A DNA stretch of 64,000 nt from contig CAJOEH010000018.1 of assembly GCA_905233385.1 (NCBI GenBank), forward strand, positions 1 to 64,000, written 5' to 3'. Positions within the stretch are counted from its first letter, which is position 1. Each line of letters begins with the position of its first letter. The stretch is from an uncultured Oscillospiraceae bacterium. Lineage in GTDB: Bacteria > Bacillota > Clostridia > Oscillospirales > Oscillospiraceae. Below are positions 1 to 8,354 of this stretch, piece after piece. The notes under the pieces are model-generated. The model did no database searches, was not told the DNA's origin, and worked only from the letters and a program-made list of their open reading frames with translations. A program made the translations under genes and the position numbers.

Positions 1-1262
1 CGGGTGAATTCCTCCGGCACGGCGGAGAAGAGCGCGGCGGCGGATCGCAGGAGCGCCGCGTCCAGCGGCGCGTTTTCCTTCGCGCTGCGCGGCAGGATCC
101 CCTGCGCCTTGCACCACGCCATCGCGCCGCTGTACCGCGAGCGGTAGGCGCGGTTTCCGGCCTGCAGCTGCTTTAGCCTCTCGTCCACCGCCGCTTCGCG
201 CGGCGCGGCGAGCATGGCAAATTCGCCGCAGGTCATGGGGTTATCCGGCCGGAGCGTGTTGTCGGAGTAGGCGATCGCGCGCGTCTGCGCCAGCGCGCGG
301 AAGGTCTCGAAATCGGGGTCGTCCGCGCCGACGTCGGCGAATGGCGAGCGTTCCAGAAGCTCCTGCACCGTGACCACGCGGTAGCCGGCGTTCGTCAGCA
401 TTTCAAGCTGCCGGCGCAGGCCGATCGTGACCGGGGTGCGCAGCGCCATATTGCAGCCGTCCTTCTGGAAAATGATCTGTCCGCAGAAGAAGTCGGGGTC
501 TTCCTCCAGCTTCTTCTGCATCGGCAGGACCATCTCGTCGACCTCGGCCTCCAACGGGCTTTCGGATTTAGAGGGCAGCCAGCCCGCGCCGTCGAAGGAC
601 GCGGCGAGGTAGAGATAGCCCAGTTTCTCATAGGCGTCGTAGGAGGTGAACGTGCCGTCGATGCGGTCGACGTAGTGCGGCGGGCGGCTCATGCGCATGG
701 AATAGCCGTACTGCCCGCGCAGGAGCTGATCCAGCGAGGACAGATCGTTCACCACGCTGTCCAGACTGCCGAAGATATGGCGCTTGCCGTAGACGAAGGA
801 CTTTTTGCCGAACAGGACGTGGCGGTAGCCGTGATTCGTGATCTGGTGTCCCTCGCGGATGATGCGCTCGACGAGCTGCGGACAGCGCAGCGCGCCGCCG
901 TGCTCGTCCTGCCCGAAGGCGGGATAGTGGTCGTAGGCGACGCCGCCCCAGGCGGGCGTACCGATCGCGCCGGCGACGTCGGGGTAGTTCTCCGCCGTCG
1001 TGCCGACGACGTCGAAGGTGCCCTTGGCGTTGTATTCGTCGAGGACGTCCAGCAGGACGTCGGTCAGGGCTTTGCCGCCGTAGAGGTCGGGCGCGGCGGG
1101 CAGGTCCATCGGGCCGTCGTCAAAGGTCATGGCGCAGACGCGCTCGGCCGTTTTGACGCGCTCGATCCTGCGGCAGTAGCCGACGTAGACCTTCGGCTCC
1201 GGGAGAAGGACGGACTTTGCGAACTTTTTCACTTTCTTGCCGATTCTTACAAAGGTACTCAT
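1..1262 (-). CDS. Polysaccharide deacetylase with SLH-like tail (3' end cut off by window)
   Basis: Missing from the ORF track because it runs off the left edge; I translated it from the ATG at 1262. About 420 codons are visible. The NodB-type catalytic signature TFDDGP lies at residues 46-51 and the zinc motif NHGYRH (H144, H148) follows, so it should remove acetyl groups from a cell-wall or surface glycan. After the catalytic domain comes a stretch with YSDNTLRPDNPMT followed by AMAWCKAQGIL, which resembles SLH repeats and suggests wall binding. The N-terminus is basic (KKVKKF) and shows no clear signal peptide, which is odd for a surface enzyme. It overlaps the PHP gene by 4 nt (ATGA) and is the last visible gene of the gpmI-led operon. 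Deacetylase call is firm; the SLH call is moderate. Confidence 0.85.
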   Translation of the reverse strand, partial: MSTFVRIGKKVKKFAKSVLLPEPKVYVGYCRRIERVKTAERVCAMTFDDGPMDLPAAPDLYGGKALTDVLLDVLDEYNAKGTFDVVGTTAENYPDVAGAIGTPAWGGVAYDHYPAFGQDEHGGALRCPQLVERIIREGHQITNHGYRHVLFGKKSFVYGKRHIFGSLDSVVNDLSSLDQLLRGQYGYSMRMSRPPHYVDRIDGTFTSYDAYEKLGYLYLAASFDGAGWLPSKSESPLEAEVDEMVLPMQKKLEEDPDFFCGQIIFQKDGCNMALRTPVTIGLRRQLEMLTNAGYRVVTVQELLERSPFADVGADDPDFETFRALAQTRAIAYSDNTLRPDNPMTCGEFAMLAAPREAAVDERLKQLQAGNRAYRSRYSGAMAWCKAQGILPRSAKENAPLDAALLRSAAALFSAVPEEFT

Positions 1263-2029
1263 TGAAACCACCCTTTCACCGCGCGCAGCAAGCAAAGGCC
1301 CGCGTAGACGCACCATTTCAGATAGGATCGCGGCCCGGCGTTCGCCGTCCGCAGACGGGTCAGCCGGCTCTGCGCCAGCGCCGTATGGCAGCACTTTCCG
1401 CAGTGATGCGACAGGGGAGAAGCCAACGCGGCGCGCAGCGCGTCCGCGGTCAGGCGCTCCGCTTCCACTTCGACGTAAGCGCCGCCGATCTCGCGCTTCG
1501 TGTGCGCGTCGCTGCCCGCCGTCGTCAGTACGGGACGGGAGAACCGCTCCGCCGCGGCGCGGGCGAGGTCGTTCGCGTTCCTGCGCTTTTTCGTCGCGCG
1601 GCTGTTGCAGATCTCGACGCCGTCCAGCAGAAATTCGTTCTCCGCGATCCGCGCGGAGATCTCCTCCACGCTGCGCTGGGTCAATTCATACGGATGGGCG
1701 AGGACGGCGATCCCGCCGGCGGCGCGGATCGCGGCGGAGGCGTCGGCCAGCCGGACGCGACCGGTCTCCTCGCCGGGGACGGCGACCCGCTCGCGCAGGA
1801 AGAGCCCCAGCAGATGCCCGGCCTCCGTGGAGTATTCCACGCCGGGAAGGAGCAGAACGCCGCCGCGCAGCGGCCGGTCGAAGACCTCCTGCGGCGCGCA
1901 GCGGTTGTGATCGCAGACGGCGATCGCGTCGATATGTTTCTCTTTCGCTTTTCGGACGGCCTGCGCGAGCGTGACGCGGCTGTCCGGCGAGGCCTCGGTA
2001 TGCAGATGCAGATCCAGCCGGTAGGTCAT
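1259..2029 (-). CDS. PHP-domain phosphoesterase
   Basis: A 256-residue protein starting MTYRLDLHLHT. The metal-binding motifs of the PHP family are visible in order: HLHTEAS near residue 8, CDHNR near residue 45, LAHPYE in the middle and GSDAHT near the C-terminus. PHP proteins of this size hydrolyse phosphate monoesters or nucleotides (TrpH/RNase AM-like), but the substrate here cannot be read from sequence. Start and stop overlap both neighbours by 4 nt (ATGA), so it is translationally coupled to the ATP-grasp gene upstream and the deacetylase downstream. The longer 561-aa ORF in the track is just the same frame extended without a start signal. Confidence 0.85.
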   Translation of the reverse strand: MTYRLDLHLHTEASPDSRVTLAQAVRKAKEKHIDAIAVCDHNRCAPQEVFDRPLRGGVLLLPGVEYSTEAGHLLGLFLRERVAVPGEETGRVRLADASAAIRAAGGIAVLAHPYELTQRSVEEISARIAENEFLLDGVEICNSRATKKRRNANDLARAAAERFSRPVLTTAGSDAHTKREIGGAYVEVEAERLTADALRAALASPLSHHCGKCCHTALAQSRLTRLRTANAGPRSYLKWCVYAGLCLLRAVKGWFQ

Positions 2030-3156
2030 ACGCCGCCTCCTTTCCCGCGGACGGTCAGATAGAGATAGCGCCAGAACGGCTTCTGATCCGTGAAGCGGAA
2101 CAGCGCCTCCTTGGCGCGGAACACGTCCGCAAATCCGCTCCCGACGTCCTTCCAGCGGCCTTTCTTCAGGCAGGACAGGCAGGCAAGCGTGTCGTTCAGG
2201 ACGAAACGCATCCGTTTGCCGCGCCGGAAGTCCTTGTCGGGCGCAGAGAAGACCTCTCCCGCTGCGGCGCGGACATAATCCTCCGCGAAGCGGCTGCCGC
2301 AGACCTCGGTCAGCGGGAAGCTGCCCCAGATGCGCGGGTTGATCTCCAGCACGCGGTCGCCCTTGAATTCGACCATTGCGATGCCGGTGAAGTCGAGCGC
2401 GCGAAGCAGGCGGACGGCGCGCTCCGCGAGCGTTTCGTCGAACCAGCTGATACAGCAGGCGGACGGGCCGCCGGTGATCGGGTATTCGCGGATGCGCCGG
2501 TGCCCCATCAGGCAGACGGGAGCGTGGGCCTTGTCCATCACCACGCAGATCCCGCAGCCGTCGCCGGAAACGCGCTCCTGCACCACGGGGCAGGGGTCGT
2601 AGGCGGACATTTTTTTGTACGCTTCGGCAAATTCCGCGTCGTTTTCCGCGGAAGCGTAGCGCTGTTCGGCGTGCAGGCCGAGCTTTTCGCCGCAGCGCGG
2701 TTTGAGGAAGACCGGGTAGCGCGGCGGCAGTCTGCCGTCCGCGCAGTCGAACTCCTCCGGCACGGGCACGCCGATCTTTCGCGCGGTCTGCGCGACCGTG
2801 CGCTTGTCGTTGGCGGCGTCGAGCACGTCCGGCGGGGAAACGAGAAAGTCGCAGACTTCGTCGAATCTCGCCGCATTGCGCGACAGCGCGGCGAGGGTGT
2901 CCGCGCCGATCGGGAAGAGCACGGGCCGCTCGTATTCCCTGCACAGGGCGAGCAGGCGGTCCGCGTAGGCTTCGTCCTTCACCGAGCCCTCCAGCGTCAC
3001 ACAGCGGCTGACATAGCGCGTGGAAAACGCGGCGGGTTTCTTCGGCGATTCGCGCGCCGTCTGGACGGCGACGACCTCGAAACCGGCCTTCCGTAACGGA
3101 CGAATGACCGCTAACGCCGTGCGGTATCGAACGTCAGTTACGATTACTACAGGCAT
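2026..3156 (-). CDS. ATP-grasp carboxylate-amine/thiol ligase-like protein
   Basis: A 376-residue protein that begins MPVVIVTDVRYRTALAVIR. The ATG at 3156 is chosen because AAAGGAG lies 8 nt before it; the GTG used by the ORF track is inside that Shine-Dalgarno sequence. The N-terminus is a nucleotide-binding preATP-grasp fold, the centre has the ATP-grasp lysine strand (PVFLKPRCG) and the C-terminal part has the metal-binding segment MVEFKGDRVLEINPRIWG. Such stand-alone ATP-grasp enzymes ligate a carboxylate to an amine and often decorate surface polymers or peptides. Adjacent PHP and polysaccharide deacetylase genes with ATGA overlaps hint at a shared cell-surface modification role, which is inference. 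Confidence 0.8.
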   Translation of the reverse strand: MPVVIVTDVRYRTALAVIRPLRKAGFEVVAVQTARESPKKPAAFSTRYVSRCVTLEGSVKDEAYADRLLALCREYERPVLFPIGADTLAALSRNAARFDEVCDFLVSPPDVLDAANDKRTVAQTARKIGVPVPEEFDCADGRLPPRYPVFLKPRCGEKLGLHAEQRYASAENDAEFAEAYKKMSAYDPCPVVQERVSGDGCGICVVMDKAHAPVCLMGHRRIREYPITGGPSACCISWFDETLAERAVRLLRALDFTGIAMVEFKGDRVLEINPRIWGSFPLTEVCGSRFAEDYVRAAAGEVFSAPDKDFRRGKRMRFVLNDTLACLSCLKKGRWKDVGSGFADVFRAKEALFRFTDQKPFWRYLYLTVRGKGGGV

Positions 3157-3195
3157 AGCGGTCACTCCTTTAGTTAAATATGGGATATGTTTGCG

Positions 3196-4881
3196 TTACT
3201 GCGCTTCGGCGGAGATCAGATAGTAATATACCGGCTGGCCGCCGTTGACGACGGAGACCTCGGCGTGCGGGCAGCGCTCGGTGAAGATCGCTGCGGCGGC
3301 GTTCGCCTGTTTTTCGGTGATGTCCGCGCCGTAGTAGATCGTGATGAACTCGCTGTCCTCGTCCTTGAGCTTGTCCGCCAGGGCGCACAGCAGCTTGTTC
3401 ACGTCGGGATCGTTGCCGAAGAGGCTGCTGCCGTAGAGGGCGAGGTACTCGCCCGCGTGGATGTCGTGGCCGTCGAAGTCGGAGTCACGCGCGGCGTAGG
3501 TGATCTGCATCGTGGTGACGTTCTGCATCGCCATCTTCATCGTGGAGACGATGTCCTGCTCTTCCGCGTTGGGATCGAACATCAGCAGGGCGGAAATGCC
3601 CTGCGGCACGGTCTTGGAGGGGATGACGACGACCTTCTTTTCGGTCAGACGCACGGTCTGCTCAGCCGCCATGATGATGTTCTTGTTGTTCGGGAAGACG
3701 AAGACGATCTCGGACGGGGTGGCGTTGATCGCCTCCAAAATGTCCTGCGTGGAGGGGTTCATGGTCTGACCGCCCTCGATGATGTTGTCCGCGCCGAGCT
3801 CGCGGAACACGTCCGCGAGACCCGCGCCCGCGCATACGGCGACGACGCCGTACTTCTTCTCCGGCGCGGCGACGCCCTTCGGGGCTTCTTCCTCTTCTTC
3901 GTCCTCTTCCAGATCGTCCGTGCTGCGCGCCTTTCTGCCTGCGGCGAGATCGTCGTGCTGCATCTGCATGTTCTCGATCTTCGCGAGCTCTAATGTGCCG
4001 AACTTCTGCGCGCGGGTCAGGGCGGCCCATGGGATGTTCGTATGGACGTGCACCTTGAACGCTTCGTCGTCCTCGCCGATCACGATGCTGTCGCCGATCG
4101 TGTCCAGATAGCGGCGCAGCGGGGTGAGGTCGATATCCTCCTTTGCCTTGCGGACAATGAAGACCGTGTCGTAGGCGAAGGTGATATCCTCGGTGTCAAA
4201 GTCGGTGAAATCGGCCTGCTCCTTGGCGGAAGCGGCGGCGGGCGCGGCTTCGATCTTTTCGCCGCGGCAGACCGCCAGCATGGCCTCGAGCATATAGACC
4301 CAGCCCTTGCCGCCGGCGTCGACGACGCTGGCCTTCTCGAGCACGGGATTCTGATGAATGGTCTGCGCCAGCGCCTCTTCTGCGGAGGCGAAGGCGGCCG
4401 CGAGGACGGCTTCAAAGGAGCCGTCCTGCTCTGCGGAGGCGAACGCGTCCTCCGCGGAGACGCGCGCAACGGTCAGGATCGTGCCCTCCGTGGGCTTCAT
4501 GACCGCCTTGTAGGCGGCTTCCACGCCGCCCTGCAGCGCGATCGCCAGCTGCACGCCGTCGCATTCCTCCATGCCCTTGAGGCTCTTGGAGATGCCGCGC
4601 AGCAGCAGCGACAGGATGACGCCCGAGTTGCCTCTCGCGCCGCGCAGCATCGCCGAAGCGGCGACGTCCGCGACCTTCGTCAGCGGCGCGTCCTTGAGCT
4701 TGCGCAGCTCCGTGGAGGCGGTGTTGAGCGTCATGCTCATATTGGTGCCCGTGTCGCCGTCGGGGACGGGGAACACGTTGAGCTCGTTGATCTGCTGTTT
4801 ATGTTTCTCTACAACGGCGGCGGCGCCGATCAGCATCTCCAGCAGCGCCTGGCCGTCGATTTTGGTTCTCAATCCGGACAC
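3196..4881 (-). CDS. fakA: Fatty acid kinase subunit A / DAK2-domain protein (YloV)
   Basis: 561 residues. The N-terminal DhaL/DAK2 kinase domain carries the nucleotide-Mg motif FPVPDGDTGTNM (residues about 37-48) and GARGNSGVILS; an acidic linker (DDLEEDEEEEE) separates it from the C-terminal FakA domain (VAVCAGAGLADVF, FPNNKN). In Firmicutes FakA phosphorylates fatty acids bound by a FakB (DegV) partner; no FakB is in this window. The pairing with an Asp23 protein immediately upstream (7 nt gap) is the classic yloU-yloV arrangement. Start is uncertain: the GTG at 4881 sits close to AAAGGCGG, while a TTG at 4872 has better spacing and gives an N-terminus more like B. subtilis YloV. Confidence 0.9.
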   Translation of the reverse strand: MSGLRTKIDGQALLEMLIGAAAVVEKHKQQINELNVFPVPDGDTGTNMSMTLNTASTELRKLKDAPLTKVADVAASAMLRGARGNSGVILSLLLRGISKSLKGMEECDGVQLAIALQGGVEAAYKAVMKPTEGTILTVARVSAEDAFASAEQDGSFEAVLAAAFASAEEALAQTIHQNPVLEKASVVDAGGKGWVYMLEAMLAVCRGEKIEAAPAAASAKEQADFTDFDTEDITFAYDTVFIVRKAKEDIDLTPLRRYLDTIGDSIVIGEDDEAFKVHVHTNIPWAALTRAQKFGTLELAKIENMQMQHDDLAAGRKARSTDDLEEDEEEEEAPKGVAAPEKKYGVVAVCAGAGLADVFRELGADNIIEGGQTMNPSTQDILEAINATPSEIVFVFPNNKNIIMAAEQTVRLTEKKVVVIPSKTVPQGISALLMFDPNAEEQDIVSTMKMAMQNVTTMQITYAARDSDFDGHDIHAGEYLALYGSSLFGNDPDVNKLLCALADKLKDEDSEFITIYYGADITEKQANAAAAIFTERCPHAEVSVVNGGQPVYYYLISAEAQ

Positions 4882-4888
4882 CCGCCTT

Positions 4889-5242
4889 TCAATCGACCAT
4901 CATGGAGTCGATGATGACGTTGACGTCGCGCACCTCGGTATCGGTCTGCTGGGAGACCATATAGCGCACCTCGGAGACAATGGAGTTGCCCAGAGCGGGA
5001 ATGTTGACGCCCTGATCGATCATGATATGCAGGTCGATGGAGATCGTATCGTCGTCGTTCACGGTCACGAGCACGCCCTTCGCCATGGATTCGCGGCGAA
5101 GCAGATGCACGAGGCCGTCCGCGACGGAGCGGATCGCCATGCCCTTGACGCCGAAGCAGTTGGTCGCGGCGTTGCCCGCGATCTTGGTGTAGACGGAATT
5201 GCTGACAGCAATGCTGCCCAGTTCGTTTTCACGGCGGATCAT
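4889..5242 (-). CDS. Asp23/Gls24 family envelope protein (YloU-like)
   Basis: 117 residues, the normal size for the family. Family hallmarks are the N-terminal LGSIAVSNSVYTKIAG stretch, GVKGM, and the C-terminal SEVRYMV...VNVIIDSM pattern. Asp23/Gls24 proteins are abundant cytoplasmic, membrane-proximal proteins linked to envelope stress; YloU itself has no proven enzymatic activity. AAGGAGG lies 7 nt before the ATG. It sits between gpmI (12 nt gap) and fakA, in the conserved yloU-fakA order. Confidence 0.9.
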   Translation of the reverse strand: MIRRENELGSIAVSNSVYTKIAGNAATNCFGVKGMAIRSVADGLVHLLRRESMAKGVLVTVNDDDTISIDLHIMIDQGVNIPALGNSIVSEVRYMVSQQTDTEVRDVNVIIDSMMVD

Positions 5243-5254
5243 AAGAGTACCTCC

Positions 5255-6820
5255 TTAAATCATGCTGGCTTCCCAGCAGTCGGGCGCTTGCAGGCCCAGC
5301 AGGGTCGCGACCGTCGGCGCGACGTTCGCGAGGCCGAAATGACCTTCCTTTAACGTGTATCTCGTGTCCTTGTCGTAGACGATGAAGGGGACGGGATTGA
5401 GACTGTGGGCGGTGCGGATCGAGGTCTTGCCCTTCTTGGTCTCCGTCATCTGGTCGGCGTTGCCGTGGTCGGCGGTGACCAGGACGGTGTATCCGAGGCG
5501 GTCGGCCGCTTCCAGAATGCGGCGCACGCTCTCGTCCACGCATTCCATCGCGGTGACGACGGCCTCCATCACGCCGGTGTGGCCGACCATGTCGCCGTTC
5601 GGGAAGTTGCAGCGCAGGAAGTCGTATTTCTTAGACTCCATCGCCGCGATCATGTGATCGGTGATCTCCTTGGACTTCATCGCGGGCGCGAGCTCGAAGG
5701 GGATGACGTCCGAGGGGATCTCCTCGTAGGTCTCCAGACTTTCGTCGACCTTGCCGGAGCGGTTGCCGTTCCAGAAGTAGGTCACGTGGCCGTATTTCTG
5801 CGTCTCGGACAGGGCGTATTCGCGGATGCCGTGGGCGCAGAGGAGCTCGGTCAGCGTGTTCTTGATGACGGGCGGCTGCACGAGATAGTGCGAGGGAATG
5901 TGCAGGTCGCCGTCGTATTCGAGCATACCCGCGAAATGCACGCCGGTGTAGTCGCCGCGGTCGAACTTGTCGAAGTCCTTGCGGTCGAAGGCGAGGGAGA
6001 TCTCCTGCGCGCGGTCGCCGCGGAAGTTATAGAGCACGACGCTGTCGCCGTTCGCGATCTTCGCAACGGGCTCGCCGTTCTCCGCAATCACGAAGCCGGG
6101 CAGATCCTGGTCGATGCAGCCGAGCTCCGCGCGGTAGGTCTCGATCGCCGCTTTCGCGGAGGGGAACCGGCGGCCGACGCCCTGCACGTGGATCTTCCAG
6201 CCGGCCTCGACCATCGCCCAGTTGGCCTCGTAGCGGTCCATCGTGATCTGCATTCTGCCGCCGCCGGAGGCGATGCGGTAGTCGCAGCCGTCCGTACGGA
6301 GCTCCGCGAGCACGTCCTCTAACTGCTGCACGTATTCCAGCGCCGAGGTGGCGGGCACGTCGCGGCCGTCCAGCAGGATGTGGCAGTAGACCTTCTTCAC
6401 GCCCTCTTTCTTCGCCTGGCGGAGCAGGGCGATCAGGTGGCTGATGTTGGAATGCACGTTGCCGTCCGAGAGCAGACCGAGGAAGTGGAACGCCCTGCCG
6501 CCGTCCACGCAGTTGGAGACGAGCTCCTTCCACGTTTCAGATGCGAACAGCGCGCCGTTCTCGATCGACTCGCCGACGAGCTTCGCGCCCTGGGAATAGA
6601 CCTGTCCGCAGCCGAGCGCGTTGTGGCCGACTTCGGAGTTGCCCATGTCGTCATCGCTGGGCAGACCGACCGCCGTGCCGTGCGCCTTCAGCCAGGTGTA
6701 GGGGCAGGTATCGAAAAGACGGTCAAGCGTGGGAGTCTTCGCGACCGCAACGGCGTCGCCGCTGCCGCCGTCGCCCTTGCCGACGCCGTCCATGATCACA
6801 AGTACAACGGGTTTCTTCAC
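5255..6820 (-). CDS. gpmI: 2,3-bisphosphoglycerate-independent phosphoglycerate mutase
   Basis: 521 residues, typical for iPGM (about 510). It interconverts 3- and 2-phosphoglycerate in glycolysis/gluconeogenesis with Mn2+. Visible catalytic elements are VIMDGVG (metal Asp11), the phosphoserine nucleophile Ser62 in DDMGNSEVGH, the substrate-binding RGDRAQE segment, GDMVGHTG and the C-terminal TADHGNAD motif. The start is GTG with GGAGG 10 nt upstream. It is the first gene of a six-gene minus-strand operon read from the promoter at 6855-6883. With pckA and glpK elsewhere in the window it covers part of lower glycolysis/gluconeogenesis. Confidence 0.96.
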   Translation of the reverse strand: MKKPVVLVIMDGVGKGDGGSGDAVAVAKTPTLDRLFDTCPYTWLKAHGTAVGLPSDDDMGNSEVGHNALGCGQVYSQGAKLVGESIENGALFASETWKELVSNCVDGGRAFHFLGLLSDGNVHSNISHLIALLRQAKKEGVKKVYCHILLDGRDVPATSALEYVQQLEDVLAELRTDGCDYRIASGGGRMQITMDRYEANWAMVEAGWKIHVQGVGRRFPSAKAAIETYRAELGCIDQDLPGFVIAENGEPVAKIANGDSVVLYNFRGDRAQEISLAFDRKDFDKFDRGDYTGVHFAGMLEYDGDLHIPSHYLVQPPVIKNTLTELLCAHGIREYALSETQKYGHVTYFWNGNRSGKVDESLETYEEIPSDVIPFELAPAMKSKEITDHMIAAMESKKYDFLRCNFPNGDMVGHTGVMEAVVTAMECVDESVRRILEAADRLGYTVLVTADHGNADQMTETKKGKTSIRTAHSLNPVPFIVYDKDTRYTLKEGHFGLANVAPTVATLLGLQAPDCWEASMI

Positions 6821-6854
6821 GTCCGATATACCTCCATTTTAATTTCTGTGCTAT

Positions 6855-6883
6855 ATTTTACTACATTTTACAGAATAGTACAA
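6855..6883 (-). promoter_or_regulatory. Sigma-A promoter for the gpmI operon
   Basis: On the minus strand TTGTAC and TAAAAT are separated by 17 nt, about 35 nt upstream of the gpmI GTG. Good fit to the sigma-A consensus and correctly placed. Confidence 0.65.
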
Positions 6884-6902
6884 TATCTAATTTATAAAAA
6901 AA

Positions 6903-6926
6903 GCCCTGCAGGAGGACCTGCAGGGC
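6903..6926 (-). terminator. Rho-independent terminator after the 306-aa membrane protein gene
   Basis: Perfect 10-bp stem GCCCTGCAGG / CCTGCAGGGC with a 4-nt loop, followed on the minus strand by a run of seven T. It isolates the upstream membrane protein gene from the gpmI operon. Confidence 0.9.
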
Positions 6927-6936
6927 AAAATTGCGG

Positions 6937-7857
6937 TTATTTCAGCACTTTGATGTTGGCGCCGGAGGTCTCCCGCTTCGTCCTGGCGAGCAGACCGATA
7001 ACGCTCAGCGCGGCGAACAGCAGACCGAGGAGGAAATCCTTGAGGACCGCCGCGCGGACCTCGGAGTATTCTTTGATCAGCGAGACGAACGTCTTGAATG
7101 GTAAGCCCGGGATCTCCTTGAGGCAGGAGACGTACTCGCCGAGCAGGGTGCCGATGATCACGCAGAGCAGGATCACGACGATCAGAATGGCCAGCTTTCC
7201 CTTGCCCTCTTTGCCCTTGAAGAGCGCGTAGCCCTTGTTGGCAAAGAAGCCGATCAGGAAGCCGACGATGCCGGCGATGAACCCGACGTACATCACGCCC
7301 GCCCAGATCAGCGAGCCGAGCAGTCCGCCGAGCAGCGCCCCGATAAAGCCTGTCAGATAGCTGCCGGTCAGATTTTCTCTGACGGTTTCCTCGTTGCTGC
7401 GGATGATCTGCGTCTTGGAGTTCAGGCAGCTTTCGTGCATGTAGTACGGCAGACCGTCGATGACGACCCACGTTCCGCTGCCGGCGGTCATGCCGCCGCA
7501 GTGCGTGCAGACGTCCGCCGCCGCGCCGTACTGCGGAAGCTGCGGCAGCAGCCAGTCCAGGAATTCTCCGATCAGCGTCATCGTTCCGGCCTTGTCGGTG
7601 AAAACGAGGATCAACTGATTGTCGCGGTACTCTCTGGCCTGGATGCGGAAATGGGTCACGACGTCGCCGCTGCCCAGCAGGGCCTCAAACGCCGCTTTCC
7701 GCTCGTCGTCGGTGAAGCGGGAGACCAGGAACAGCCGTTTGATATTCTGCCCGTCGTCCAGCGCGATCCTGTAACCGTACAGCGCGCCGTAGGCGAAGCC
7801 GCCGTTCACGGCCAGTCCGTGCGATTTCGCGTATTTCTTCAGTGCGGGTCCGACCAA
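6937..7857 (-). CDS. Hypothetical membrane protein with CxxC segment
   Basis: About 306 residues. I place the start at the TTG at 7857 because GGAGG lies 8 nt upstream; the GTG used in the ORF track overlaps that site. The first 130 residues are soluble and mixed alpha/beta, then comes CTHCGG...HESC, which could bind a metal or pair as thiols. The C-terminal half has glycine-rich hydrophobic segments (about residues 165-205) plus two more membrane helices, then a short basic tail. I do not recognise a family with certainty. It is monocistronic, with its own terminator, between rpsT and gpmI. Confidence 0.7.
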   Translation of the reverse strand: MVGPALKKYAKSHGLAVNGGFAYGALYGYRIALDDGQNIKRLFLVSRFTDDERKAAFEALLGSGDVVTHFRIQAREYRDNQLILVFTDKAGTMTLIGEFLDWLLPQLPQYGAAADVCTHCGGMTAGSGTWVVIDGLPYYMHESCLNSKTQIIRSNEETVRENLTGSYLTGFIGALLGGLLGSLIWAGVMYVGFIAGIVGFLIGFFANKGYALFKGKEGKGKLAILIVVILLCVIIGTLLGEYVSCLKEIPGLPFKTFVSLIKEYSEVRAAVLKDFLLGLLFAALSVIGLLARTKRETSGANIKVLK

Positions 7858-7939
7858 TCGAAACACCTCCGATAGTTTTTTATTCTTTGCTCATTGTATC
7901 ATTGCCGGACGGAAAAGTCAAACGCGCAATAAAGCAAAA

Positions 7940-7961
7940 GCCTGACGGAAAACCGTCAGGC
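7940..7961 (-). terminator. Rho-independent terminator of rpsT
   Basis: GCCTGACGG / CCGTCAGGC stem (9 bp) with an AAAA loop; on the minus strand it is followed by TTTTG. It lies 41 nt past the rpsT stop codon. Confidence 0.85.
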
Positions 7962-8002
7962 GGAATAATTCCAAATTTTGCTTGAGCTTGATGCTCCTCG
8001 GC

Positions 8003-8263
8003 TTACATCGCGTTCTTCTTCAGGGTCATGCTGCTCTTCTTGCGGGCGGCATTGTTCTTGTGAAGGATCCCCTTGGTCACGGCCTTGTCGACGGCGACGA
8101 CTGCTGCGGTATACGCGGTAGCGGCCTCGGCCTTGTCACCGGAAGCGACAGCGGCGTCGAACTTCTTGATGGAGGTCTTGAGCGCGGACTTTTCCATCTT
8201 GTTCTTCTCGTTGGCGATGCGGGACAGAGAAACTCTCTTCTTCGCGGATTTGATGTTGGGCAT
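8003..8263 (-). CDS. rpsT: 30S ribosomal protein S20
   Basis: 86 residues starting MPNIKSAKKRV, the usual S20 start, with AGGAGG 8 nt upstream; the three extra residues in the ORF track are not needed. The protein is lysine-rich with long helices and ends ARKKSSMTLKKNAM. S20 binds 16S rRNA early in 30S assembly. It is monocistronic between a strong promoter (8326-8354) and a terminator (7940-7961). Confidence 0.97.
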   Translation of the reverse strand: MPNIKSAKKRVSLSRIANEKNKMEKSALKTSIKKFDAAVASGDKAEAATAYTAAVVAVDKAVTKGILHKNNAARKKSSMTLKKNAM

Positions 8264-8325
8264 GAATTGCACCTCCTCGTACGGTGATATCTATGAAATC
8301 CGTTCTTTTTTTCACGCAGTTATTG

Positions 8326-8354
8326 ATTATAGCGGGGAAAGTCAATAAAATCAA
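8326..8354 (-). promoter_or_regulatory. Sigma-A promoter for rpsT
   Basis: Minus strand TTGATT, 17 nt, TATAAT, about 60 nt upstream of the S20 start. Confidence 0.75.

Noticed and set aside
2500-3096. Plus-strand ORFs opposite the ATP-grasp gene
   Set aside because: Shadow ORFs without ribosome binding sites.
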